This document shows positions 17,936 through 25,969 of a stretch of 64,000 nucleotides of DNA, in pieces. The stretch spans positions 1,364,001-1,428,000 of the forward strand of contig NZ_CP048410.1 of assembly GCF_019357415.1 (NCBI RefSeq). The letters are read 5' to 3'. The notes beneath the pieces are model-generated. The model did no database searches, was not told the DNA's origin, and saw only the letters and a list, made by a program, of their open reading frames with translations. The DNA is from Gramella sp. MT6 (GTDB lineage: Bacteria > Bacteroidota > Bacteroidia > Flavobacteriales > Flavobacteriaceae). Position 1 is the first letter of the stretch; each line of letters opens with the position of its first letter. A program made the position numbers and the translations under genes.

Positions 17936-20900
17936 ATGTACCTCATTTTTGATACCGAAACCACCGGTCTTCCCAAGCGCTGGGATGCCCCTTTAACCGA
18001 TTCAGACAACTGGCCTCGATGTATACAGATTGCCTGGCAGTTGCATGATGAGATGGGGAACCTGATCGAAAATCAGGATTACCTTGTTCAACCCGAAGGT
18101 TTCGATATTCCTTATGATTCTGAGCGTATTCATGGTATTTCCACTGATCTCGCAAAAGAACAGGGGATTCCACTGGATGAAGTTCTTGAAAAATTTAATG
18201 AGGCCTTAAAAAGATCTAAGTTCGTAGTAGGACAGAATGTTGGATTCGACCTAAATATCATGGGGGCCGAATTCATAAGAAGGGATTTTGAAAACTCTCT
18301 ACAGGAAATGCCTGTTCTGGATACCTGTACCGAAAAAACGGCCGAGCTTTGTAAGATTCCCGGGGGAAGGGGAGGAAAGTTCAAGCTGCCTACACTTACT
18401 GAATTACACGAATTTCTATTTGACGAGGCTTTCGCGGAAGCGCACAATGCAACTGCCGATGTGGAAGCAACCACGCGTTGTTTTCTGGAGTTAATCCGTC
18501 AGAGAATATATACTGTGGAGGAGCTTGATGTTCCTTCAGATTATTTTGAAAACTTTTCCGAAGAGAATCCGCAAAGGATAGAATTGATAGGACTGAAGCA
18601 TATTAATCTTAAAAAGGCTTCAGATAAGATAAGAAAGAGGCTGGAAAAACAACAGCCTACAGACGATATTTCTCATGAAGAGATCCAGGAAAACCTGGAG
18701 ATGCTGGATGAGGTTCCTTTCGCTCACCTGCATAATCACTCTCAGTTTTCGGTATTGCAATCTACCATCAGTATTCCAGATCTTGTTGCTGCTGCGGCAG
18801 AAGAAGATATGAATGCGGTGGCACTGACCGATCATGCGAATATGATGGGTGCCTTTCACTTTGTAAAGGAAGTGGGAACCTATAATAAGAGTGTAAAGGA
18901 GCATAATGCAACTGCCGAGGAAAATGGAGAAGACCTGAAGAAACCTTTAAAGGCAATTGTGGGTTGTGAATTCTTTGTTTGTGAGAACCATGCCGATAAA
19001 AGCCGGAAAGATAATGGTTACCAGGTGGTGATGCTGGCCAAGAATAAGAAAGGATATCATAACCTTGCAAAAATGTCTTCTAAAGCTTATACCGATGGGT
19101 TCTATTATGTGCCTCGTATAGATAAGGAGGTCATTAAACAATATAAGGAGGATGTGATCGTCCTTACCGGTAACCTCTACGGTGAGGTGCCTAGTAAGAT
19201 CCTTAATGTTGGTGAAAAGCAAGCTGAAGAAGCCTTGCTGTGGTGGAAAGAAGAATTTGGCGAAGATTTGTATATCGAGATCATGCGCCACGATCAGGAA
19301 GATGAAAACAGGGTGAATCCTGTTCTGGTTGAGTTTTCGAAAAAACACGATATAAAATTAATAGCGACCAATAATACCTATTACTGGAAACAGGAAGATG
19401 CCAATGCGCACGATATTTTACTTTGTGTAAAAGACGGTGAAAAGCAGGCAACACCAATTGGACGTGGAAGAGGCTATCGCTACGGACTTCCGAATGAAGA
19501 ATACTACTTCAAGTCGTCCAGTGAAATGAAGAAACTCTTCAAAGATCTACCGGATGCCATTAGTAATATCCAGGAGATCGTTGATAAAATAGAACCTTTT
19601 GAACTTGCCAGGGATGTGTTGCTTCCTGCTTTTGAAATTCCAGAGGAATTCCGGAGTGAAGAAGATCTTGTTGATGGAGGAAAAAGAGGTGAAAATGCAT
19701 TTTTAAAGCATATCACTTTTGAAGGAGCGAAGAAACGTTATCCCGAGATCACTCCGGATATTGAGGAGAGATTGAACTTCGAATTATCGGTTATTGAGAA
19801 TACTGGTTATCCCGGGTATTTCCTTATTGTGGAAGATTTTATTCGCGCCGCAAGGGAAATGGGAGTTTCGGTAGGTCCGGGTCGTGGTTCTGCTGCAGGA
19901 TCTGTGGTAGCATATTGCCTCTGGATCACCAATATTGATCCTATTAAATATGATCTGCTTTTTGAGAGATTCCTGAATCCGGATCGTGTAAGCATGCCCG
20001 ATATTGATATCGACTTTGATGATGAGGGTCGAAGCCGGGTAATGGATTATGTGATCAAGAAATACGGGGCTAACCAGGTAGCACAGATCATCACCTACGG
20101 TACCATGGCGGCGAAGTCATCTATTCGTGATACTGCAAGGGTTCTGGATCTTCCACTTATGGAAGCTGACAGGATCGCGAAGTTGATCCCGAATACCAAG
20201 CTTGGAAAACTTTTCGCCATGGATGACAAGACGATCAAGTCTAAATTCCGTGGAGATGAAATTGAAAAAATAAACGAACTCTTTAATATTGCTGAGGGCG
20301 ATGACCTGGAAGCCGAAACGGTTAACCAGGCACGAATTCTTGAAGGTTCAGTTAGAAATACAGGTATTCACGCTTGCGGAGTTATCATTACTCCCGGTGA
20401 TATTACCAATTATGTACCGGTATCGGTAGCTAAGGATTCAGATCTTTATGTGACTCAGTTCGATAACTCGGTCGTGGAAAGTGCAGGTCTGCTAAAAATG
20501 GACTTCCTGGGTCTTAAAACACTGACCTTAATTAAGGACACTGTAAAAATCGTAAAGGGAAGACATGATATAGACCTTGATCCGGATAATTTCCCGTTGG
20601 ATGATGAAGAGACCTATAAGTTGTTCCAGAGAGGTGAAACGATCGGGATCTTCCAGTATGAATCTCCCGGGATGCAAAAGCACATGCAGGCATTAAAACC
20701 TACGGTTTTTGATGACCTTATCGCCATGAACGCCTTGTATCGCCCGGGGCCAATGGAATATATTCCAAGTTTTATTGCCCGTAAGCATGGTGATGAAGAA
20801 ATTGCCTATGACCTTCCGGAAATGGAAGAATACCTGGAAGAAACCTACGGTATTACGGTTTACCAGGAGCAGGTGATGCTTCTGTCACAAAAGCTGGCAG

Positions 20901-22321
20901 GTTTCACTAAGGGTGAAGCCGATATGCTTCGTAAAGCTATGGGTAAAAAGATCGCCTCTTTACTTGCAGAATTAAAGCCGAAATTTATTGGCGGGGGAGA
21001 AGAGAAAGGACATCCAACCGAAGTCCTGGAGAAAATCTGGAAAGACTGGGAAGCGTTTGCATCCTATGCCTTTAATAAGTCTCACTCTACCTGTTACGCC
21101 TGGATCGCCTACCAAACAGCCTATTTAAAAGCGCATTACCCTGCGGAATATATGGCGGCGGTACTTTCTAATAACATGAATGATATTAAGCAGGTTACTT
21201 TCTTTATGGAAGAATGTAAGCGTATGAAGCTGAATGTTCTTGGGCCAGATGTAAATGAATCTTACTATAAATTCTCGGTAAATAAAGATAACGCGGTTCG
21301 ATTTGGAATGGGAGCGATCAAAGGTGTTGGAGCCGGAGCTGTAGCTACCATAGTAGAAAATAGAAAAACAAAAGAAGGACCATATCGATCTATATTTGAT
21401 ATGGCCAAAAGAATAGACCTTCGAGCAGCCAATAAAAAGGCTTTTGAAAACCTTGCGTTGGCAGGTGGTTTCGACGGATTTGGGACCACTCACCGCGCAC
21501 AGTATTTCCATGATGACGGGAACGGAATGAGTTTCCTTGAAAAGGTAGTAAAATATGCGCAGAAGTTCCAGGAGAGTCAGAATTCTTCACAGGTTAGCCT
21601 CTTTGGAGAAGCCAGTGATGTGCAGATACCCGAACCTGAAGTTCCCGGATGTGAGGAGTGGGGAACTATGGAAAAATTACGTCGTGAAAAAGAGGTGGTT
21701 GGGATCTATATTTCAGGTCACCCTCTGGATGATTTTAAGATAGAAATGAATTATTTCTGTAATGGGAAATTATCAGATTGCAGAAACCTCGAGTCTATCG
21801 TGAACAGAGAACTTACCATGGGATGCGTGGTGGTAGATGTGCAGCATCGTGTTTCCAAGAATGGTAAAGGCTGGGCGATATTTACTGTAGAGGATTACGA
21901 TGAATCTTATGAGTTCAAGATCTTTGGAGAGGAGTACTTGAGAATGAAACATTTCTTTGTTCCGAATAATTTCATACACCTGAAAATCTTTGTGAAAGAA
22001 GGATGGACTAATAAGGATACCGGCAAAAAAGGAGAGCCTAGAATACAGTTCAGGGAGATTGGTCTTTTACACGATGTGATGGACAAAAATGCCAAGAAAC
22101 TCACCATTCAGTTGAATATCGATGATCTTAAGAATGAAAAGATTGAGTGGCTGAAGGATACTTTTATGTCTCATAAAGGAGATTGTCATTTGAACTTCGT
22201 GGTCTATGAAATGAAAGAGCAGGTGAAACTGCGAATGCCGAGTAGAAAACATAAGATCAAAATTTCTCAGGAGTTGATCGAAGCTTTGGAAGCCGAGCAG
22301 TTTATGTATAAGTTGAACTAA
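17936..22321 (+). CDS. dnaE: DNA polymerase III alpha subunit with fused exonuclease
   Basis: This 1461-aa replicative polymerase starts with a DnaQ-like 3'-5' exonuclease (about residues 1-190: 'FDTETTG' with the catalytic D-x-E, and 'HNATADVEAT' with late His/Asp). A PHP domain ('FAHLHNHSQFSVLQSTISI', 19 residues), the Pol III palm with 'PDIDIDFDDEGR' (catalytic Asp residues) and 'GPGRGSAAGS', helix-hairpin-helix and OB-fold regions follow. The fusion is the usual flavobacterial arrangement. A TAATTTTG box at 17885-17892 is a candidate -7 element. Confidence 0.97.
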   Translation: MYLIFDTETTGLPKRWDAPLTDSDNWPRCIQIAWQLHDEMGNLIENQDYLVQPEGFDIPYDSERIHGISTDLAKEQGIPLDEVLEKFNEALKRSKFVVGQNVGFDLNIMGAEFIRRDFENSLQEMPVLDTCTEKTAELCKIPGGRGGKFKLPTLTELHEFLFDEAFAEAHNATADVEATTRCFLELIRQRIYTVEELDVPSDYFENFSEENPQRIELIGLKHINLKKASDKIRKRLEKQQPTDDISHEEIQENLEMLDEVPFAHLHNHSQFSVLQSTISIPDLVAAAAEEDMNAVALTDHANMMGAFHFVKEVGTYNKSVKEHNATAEENGEDLKKPLKAIVGCEFFVCENHADKSRKDNGYQVVMLAKNKKGYHNLAKMSSKAYTDGFYYVPRIDKEVIKQYKEDVIVLTGNLYGEVPSKILNVGEKQAEEALLWWKEEFGEDLYIEIMRHDQEDENRVNPVLVEFSKKHDIKLIATNNTYYWKQEDANAHDILLCVKDGEKQATPIGRGRGYRYGLPNEEYYFKSSSEMKKLFKDLPDAISNIQEIVDKIEPFELARDVLLPAFEIPEEFRSEEDLVDGGKRGENAFLKHITFEGAKKRYPEITPDIEERLNFELSVIENTGYPGYFLIVEDFIRAAREMGVSVGPGRGSAAGSVVAYCLWITNIDPIKYDLLFERFLNPDRVSMPDIDIDFDDEGRSRVMDYVIKKYGANQVAQIITYGTMAAKSSIRDTARVLDLPLMEADRIAKLIPNTKLGKLFAMDDKTIKSKFRGDEIEKINELFNIAEGDDLEAETVNQARILEGSVRNTGIHACGVIITPGDITNYVPVSVAKDSDLYVTQFDNSVVESAGLLKMDFLGLKTLTLIKDTVKIVKGRHDIDLDPDNFPLDDEETYKLFQRGETIGIFQYESPGMQKHMQALKPTVFDDLIAMNALYRPGPMEYIPSFIARKHGDEEIAYDLPEMEEYLEETYGITVYQEQVMLLSQKLAGFTKGEADMLRKAMGKKIASLLAELKPKFIGGGEEKGHPTEVLEKIWKDWEAFASYAFNKSHSTCYAWIAYQTAYLKAHYPAEYMAAVLSNNMNDIKQVTFFMEECKRMKLNVLGPDVNESYYKFSVNKDNAVRFGMGAIKGVGAGAVATIVENRKTKEGPYRSIFDMAKRIDLRAANKKAFENLALAGGFDGFGTTHRAQYFHDDGNGMSFLEKVVKYAQKFQESQNSSQVSLFGEASDVQIPEPEVPGCEEWGTMEKLRREKEVVGIYISGHPLDDFKIEMNYFCNGKLSDCRNLESIVNRELTMGCVVVDVQHRVSKNGKGWAIFTVEDYDESYEFKIFGEEYLRMKHFFVPNNFIHLKIFVKEGWTNKDTGKKGEPRIQFREIGLLHDVMDKNAKKLTIQLNIDDLKNEKIEWLKDTFMSHKGDCHLNFVVYEMKEQVKLRMPSRKHKIKISQELIEALEAEQFMYKLN

Positions 22322-22334
22322 GCCACTTATTAAA

Positions 22335-22396
22335 TCGTCAAGCTGAACTTGTTTCAGCTTCTCTTTGTGAGATCCTGAAACAAGTTCAGGATAACG
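22335..22396 (+). repeat. Dispersed double-hairpin repeat downstream of dnaE
   Basis: This is the second clear copy of the 62-63-nt unit seen at 11686-11748: AAGCTGAA-CTTG-TTCAGCTT, then CCTGAA-ACAAG-TTCAGG followed by ATAACG. The first ~28 nt are identical between copies. Confidence 0.75.
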
Positions 22397-22403
22397 GGTA
22401 AAT

Positions 22404-22490
22404 AGAGGACCTGGGCCAGGGATTGAGGCGAGCTACCGTGTAGCGCCGAAAGCCCGGTCACCCGGAGCTGAAGCGCAGGGTGGGGACCTC
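22404..22490 (+). ncRNA. Candidate structured RNA, possibly flavo-1-like
   Basis: A GC-rich ~87-nt island stands out in an AT-rich gap between dnaE and trxA. It contains a GCTAC-CGT-GTAGC hairpin, then CGAAAGCCCGG, then a CACCC...GGGTG stem, with GAGG/CCTC pairing at the ends. The GGGATTG...GCGCCGAAAGCCCGG layout resembles what I remember of a flavobacterial structured RNA (flavo-1), but I cannot confirm this. It could instead be another intergenic repeat. Confidence 0.45.
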
Positions 22491-22605
22491 AAATAAAACT
22501 AACCAATATGCTCATAGTCAAATGCAATATTGGTAGTGTAAGGAATATTTATTTTATTGACTACTTTTACGAATCAAATTAGAAACATTAAAAAAATAAC
22601 ATATT

Positions 22606-22923
22606 ATGGCTGTTGAAATAACTGACGCGAATTTTGAAGAACAGGTGCTTAAAAGTGATAAGCCTGTAATGGTAGATTTTTGGGCTGCATGGTGTGGACC
22701 TTGTAGAATGGTAGGACCGATCATCGATGAAATTAGTACTGAGTATGACGGGAAAGCTGTTGTAGGTAAACTAGACGTTGATGCGAACCAGGAATTTGCT
22801 GCAAAATACGGCGTTAGAAACATTCCTACAGTGCTTATTTTCCAAAATGGAGAAGTTGTAGGACGTCAGGTTGGAGTAGCTCCAAAACAAACTTATGCAG
22901 ATGCAATTGATCAGTTATTGTAA
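22606..22923 (+). CDS. trxA: Thioredoxin
   Basis: This 105-aa protein is a classical thioredoxin. The active site 'WAAWCGPCRMV' has the redox C-G-P-C, 'KPVMVDFWA' precedes it, and 'VRNIPTVLIFQNGE' holds the conserved cis-Pro. It reduces disulfides in cytoplasmic proteins using electrons from thioredoxin reductase. A terminator follows at once. A degenerate TACTTTTA box near 22560 may be its -7 element. Confidence 0.97.
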   Translation: MAVEITDANFEEQVLKSDKPVMVDFWAAWCGPCRMVGPIIDEISTEYDGKAVVGKLDVDANQEFAAKYGVRNIPTVLIFQNGEVVGRQVGVAPKQTYADAIDQLL

Positions 22924-22945
22924 GAACTGATTTTAAATAATATTG

Positions 22946-22972
22946 AGCCTCGCTTTTAGCGGGGCTTTTTTT
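22946..22972 (+). terminator. Intrinsic terminator of trxA
   Basis: AGCCTCGC-TTTTA-GCGGGGCT (one T-G pair) is followed by a run of seven T. Confidence 0.9.
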
Positions 22973-23004
22973 ATTCATAAAGTATCGGTAATTTCATACG
23001 AACT

Positions 23005-23934
23005 ATGAATATTGAAAAAGAACTTCACGAAACCGGCGGATTTTTGAACCTCGACCTCCTGGCAAAACAGGTGGTGGAAGGTTATATTTCAGGAATTCAT
23101 AAGAGTCCGTTTCACGGTTTTTCTGCAGAATTCGCCGAACATAAGATCTACAACAATGGAGAAAGCACGCGGCATATCGACTGGAAGCTTTTTGCCAAGA
23201 CCGATAAACTGTATACCCGAAGGTATGAGGAGGAAACCAATTTAAGGTGTCATTTGATCTTGGACAACTCAGCTTCCATGCATTATCCCGCCATGAAGGA
23301 TCAAAATTTAGGTTCTTTGAACAAGATAGGTTTTTCAGTTCTTGCCTCGGCCTGTCTAATGGAGATCTTAAAGCGACAGAGAGATGCGGTGGGGGTAAGC
23401 ATATATAGTGATGAATTTGAGTTTTACGCTCCAGAGAAGTCCAGTGAACGGCATCATCATATGCTCTTGCATAAATTGAACGAGATTTTAACCAGTTCTG
23501 CCAAAAGAAAGAATACAGATACCTATACTTATCTGCATCAGATCGCCGAAAAACTAAAACGACGCTCCCTTATATTTCTTTTTACAGATATGTTCCAGGC
23601 CGATGCAGATGAAGGAAAATTGTTCGAGGCTTTGAGGCATTTGAAATATAACCGGCATGAGGTTATTCTTTTTCATGTGATGGATGAGAAAAGGGAACTT
23701 GATTTTAATTTTGAGAACACTCCACGGAGATTCACAGATGTTGAAACCGGAGCTGAGGTGAATCTATATTCAGAAAATATAAAAGAAAACTATAAAAAAG
23801 CTGTTGAAGATTACCTGGCAGATCTCAAGATGCAGTGTGCAAAGTACCGGATTAAATATGTGGAGGCTGATATCAATAAAAATTTTGATAAAATAATGAC
23901 CGCTTATTTACTTGAAAAACAAAAGTTTGGATAG
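23005..23934 (+). CDS. DUF58 domain protein
   Basis: This 309-aa protein matches the DUF58/vWA-like family. 'GESTRHIDWKLFAKTDKLYT' (20 residues) is the DUF58 hallmark; 'CHLILDNSASMHYP' resembles the D-x-S-x-S metal-ion site of von Willebrand A domains; 'LIFLFTDMF' is the later strand with Asp. Members usually pair with a MoxR AAA+ ATPase in envelope or aerotolerance (Bat) operons. No MoxR gene is adjacent, so the partner is outside the window or absent. It has no signal peptide and is likely cytoplasmic. Confidence 0.9.
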   Translation: MNIEKELHETGGFLNLDLLAKQVVEGYISGIHKSPFHGFSAEFAEHKIYNNGESTRHIDWKLFAKTDKLYTRRYEEETNLRCHLILDNSASMHYPAMKDQNLGSLNKIGFSVLASACLMEILKRQRDAVGVSIYSDEFEFYAPEKSSERHHHMLLHKLNEILTSSAKRKNTDTYTYLHQIAEKLKRRSLIFLFTDMFQADADEGKLFEALRHLKYNRHEVILFHVMDEKRELDFNFENTPRRFTDVETGAEVNLYSENIKENYKKAVEDYLADLKMQCAKYRIKYVEADINKNFDKIMTAYLLEKQKFG

Positions 23935-23971
23935 AGGCTCAAAAATTAGTTTGAAAAATTTTAAAAAAAGG

Positions 23972-24002
23972 TTTGGTGAATCTAAAAAGGGGCGTATATT
24001 TG
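23972..24002 (+). promoter_or_regulatory. Promoter of tRNA-Asp
   Basis: TTTG at 23972-23975, a 19-nt spacer and TATATTTG at 23995-24002 match the Bacteroidota -33/-7 consensus exactly. The mature tRNA starts 18 nt later. Confidence 0.88.
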
Positions 24003-24020
24003 CCCTCGCAATAAAGCAAC

Positions 24021-24094
24021 GGTCTGGTAGTTCAGTTGGTTAGAATACCTGCCTGTCACGCAGGGGGTCGCGAGTTCGAGTCTCGTCCAGACCG
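24021..24094 (+). tRNA. tRNA-Asp (GTC)
   Basis: Cloverleaf of 74 nt: acceptor GGTCTGG/CCAGACC with discriminator G; D-loop AGTTGGTTAGA; anticodon stem-loop CCTGC-CTGTCAC-GCAGG with anticodon GTC; T-arm GTTCGAG in a GCGAG/CTCGT-type stem. It is the insertion target of the mobile element: the last 21 nt plus one more base are repeated at 61816-61837. The element's sequence restores the tRNA 3' end, so the gene is intact. Confidence 0.97.
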
Positions 24095-24095
24095 C
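24074..24095 (+). other. attL, in the tRNA-Asp 3' end
   Basis: This 22-nt sequence (GTTCGAGTCTCGTCCAGACC plus GC) is repeated exactly at 61816-61837. It spans the T-arm and acceptor strand of tRNA-Asp, a standard target for tyrosine integrases. Confidence 0.93.
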
Positions 24096-24123
24096 TTTTA
24101 ACAAAGCAAAACAATACTAAAAG

Positions 24124-24152
24124 CCTCTAAATCAATGATTTAGGGGTTTTTT
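24124..24152 (+). terminator. Terminator of tRNA-Asp on the element side
   Basis: CTAAATC-AAT-GATTTAG with an outer CCT/GGG extension is followed by TTTTTT. It replaces the host terminator that was displaced to 61848-61877. Confidence 0.75.
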
Positions 24153-24229
24153 CTTTTTATTTGATGTCATTTGAAGGCAAATAAATGCAACTAATTGGTG
24201 CTCAATTCGGTGCCTCTTTTTATTGGTGA

Positions 24230-24334
24230 AAAATGCTCACCAGAATAATCGTAAAATACTGTTAATAAAAGGTTTGCGGATTTTTTTTAACATTTTCAGT
24301 ACACCTCTTTTTGTACCTTTCTGGTGAGCATTTT
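24230..24334. repeat. 15-bp perfect inverted repeat flanking the int promoter region
   Basis: AAAATGCTCACCAGA at 24230-24244 is the exact complement of TCTGGTGAGCATTTT at 24320-24334, 75 nt apart and just upstream of the integrase start at 24347. A nearby 10-mer, AATTCGGTGC at 24204-24213, recurs in the same orientation inside the right end at 61753-61762. These are good candidates for integrase arm sites or for sites that control int. Confidence 0.75.
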
Positions 24335-24346
24335 AAAACTGTCACC

Positions 24347-25576
24347 ATGTCAAAACCATTTTCAATTCTCTTTTATCCAAAGCATAGAGCCTCCGATACG
24401 GAAGATTCAGCTGTGCTATACACAAGACTTACCTATGTAGGTAAACGTTCGGAATTCAGCACCAGCCGGCGGATAGATCTTAAATATTGGGATTCTCGTA
24501 GCAGCAAAGCCAGAGGTAATTCTGATGAATCTAGAGCTATTAATAGATATCTTGATTCCATACGTTCCAAACTTTATGATATCCACGATAGGTTAATAAG
24601 AGATAATCAACCCATTTCAGCTAAAATTATAAAGGATATTTATTTTGGGAAAGGGGATGAGAAGGAACGGATGCTGATTGAAATTTTTCAGGAGCATAAC
24701 GATGGGATGGAAAAACTAATTGGTAAAGGCTATACTAAAGGCACTATGCAACGTTATAACGCCTGTAAGAAACATATTGAGGACTATCTTTTATTTTCTT
24801 ATAAGAAGAAAGATATTCCTGTTCAGGATGTCGATCATAAATTTATCACCGGCCTTGACCATTATTTAAAATCACAAAAGGACTGTGCACACAATACAGC
24901 ATTGAAATACATTGTAAATTTCAAAAAGATTATTCGCATAGCTTATGCCAATCAATGGATAGACAGGGATCCATTCTTCCATTGGAAGGGAACTTGGAAA
25001 TCCGCAGAACGGGAATATTTGACTGATTTAGAACTTAAGAAAATGGTGGAAGCAAAATTTGATTTGCCGCGTTTGGATTTGGTAAGGGATATCTTTTTGT
25101 TTTGTTGTTATACCGGATTAGCTTTTGCTGATGTAAAAAAGCTTTCAGAAGATGATATGGTCCTAGGTATGAATGGTAAGAAATGGATCAAAACTAAACG
25201 CCAAAAAACAAAATCATTAAGTAGTATTCCTCTGCTAGAAGTTCCGGAGTCCATAATTGAAAAGTATAAAGATCATCCTCAAGTGAAAGCTAAGAATATA
25301 ATCCTTCCGGTTCTTACCAACCAAAAATCTAATGCCTATTTAAAGGAAATAGCTGACTTGTGCGGAATTAAAAAGAATTTAACTACCCATTTAGCCCGCC
25401 ATACATTTGCAACCACGGTAACGCTTTCAAAGGGAGTTCCAATTGAGTCGGTCGGGAAGATGCTCGGTCACAGATCTCTTAAAACCACTCAGATCTATGC
25501 AAAGGTATTAGATGAGAAAGTGGGTAGGGATATGGAGGTTTTAGAAAAGCAACTTAAGAAAGTAAAGAAAATTTAA
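24347..25576 (+). CDS. Tyrosine recombinase (integrase)
   Basis: This 409-aa protein starts best at the ATG at 24347 ('MSKPFSILFYPKHRASDTED', 20 residues). It has an N-terminal arm-binding domain, a SAM-like core-binding domain (about residues 95-195) and a C-terminal catalytic domain. Visible catalytic residues are H-L-A-R-H ('THLARHTFATT'), G-H ('KMLGHRSLKTTQIYAKV') and the Tyr nucleophile in that stretch. The first catalytic Arg is not in its usual place: the region reads 'CCYTGLAFADVKKLS', the Ala variant common in Bacteroidota integrases. It should integrate and excise the element at tRNA-Asp. Confidence 0.93.
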   Translation: MSKPFSILFYPKHRASDTEDSAVLYTRLTYVGKRSEFSTSRRIDLKYWDSRSSKARGNSDESRAINRYLDSIRSKLYDIHDRLIRDNQPISAKIIKDIYFGKGDEKERMLIEIFQEHNDGMEKLIGKGYTKGTMQRYNACKKHIEDYLLFSYKKKDIPVQDVDHKFITGLDHYLKSQKDCAHNTALKYIVNFKKIIRIAYANQWIDRDPFFHWKGTWKSAEREYLTDLELKKMVEAKFDLPRLDLVRDIFLFCCYTGLAFADVKKLSEDDMVLGMNGKKWIKTKRQKTKSLSSIPLLEVPESIIEKYKDHPQVKAKNIILPVLTNQKSNAYLKEIADLCGIKKNLTTHLARHTFATTVTLSKGVPIESVGKMLGHRSLKTTQIYAKVLDEKVGRDMEVLEKQLKKVKKI

Positions 25577-25969
25577 ATATCGGCCGTCTAAATTCGCTCA
25601 AAAATGATTATTTTTTAAATGCTGTTGATAGAAAACATATTAAACTTTTCAGCAAATTTCAGCGAAAGGTTTTCACTTTAAATATCAAAACTTTCTTGGT
25701 TCTTTAAAAACGCCCATTATATAAATACTTATCATAACTATGAATTGCTTAAAATAGAAGAATTAGTATTTTTTCTTCAAAGGCCCCTAGCGTAAATTCC
25801 CATATCACATGCATTAGGGTATTTTAAAGATTCACCTTTATTATTTCATTAACATTTTCTTTTTACTAAATTGTCCCAAATAAGACAGTACCCTACACCT
25901 GTGTATAATTGCATTATAACCAACTTCTTAAGTTATTATAGTGCTTAGAATTTTCAGCCAAATTTATAT
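25577..25969. other. Non-coding gap between int and hsdM
   Basis: About 390 nt of AT-rich sequence without a credible gene. An imperfect inverted repeat lies at 25911-25945 (GCATTATAAC and GTTATTATAGTGC). No clear TTTG/TAnnTTTG promoter was found. Confidence 0.5.

Noticed and set aside
25884..25900. A shared promoter motif CCTACACCT at 25.9 kb and 51.1 kb
   Set aside because: Only nine bases match and the second copy lies within the retron RNA; chance is a sufficient explanation.
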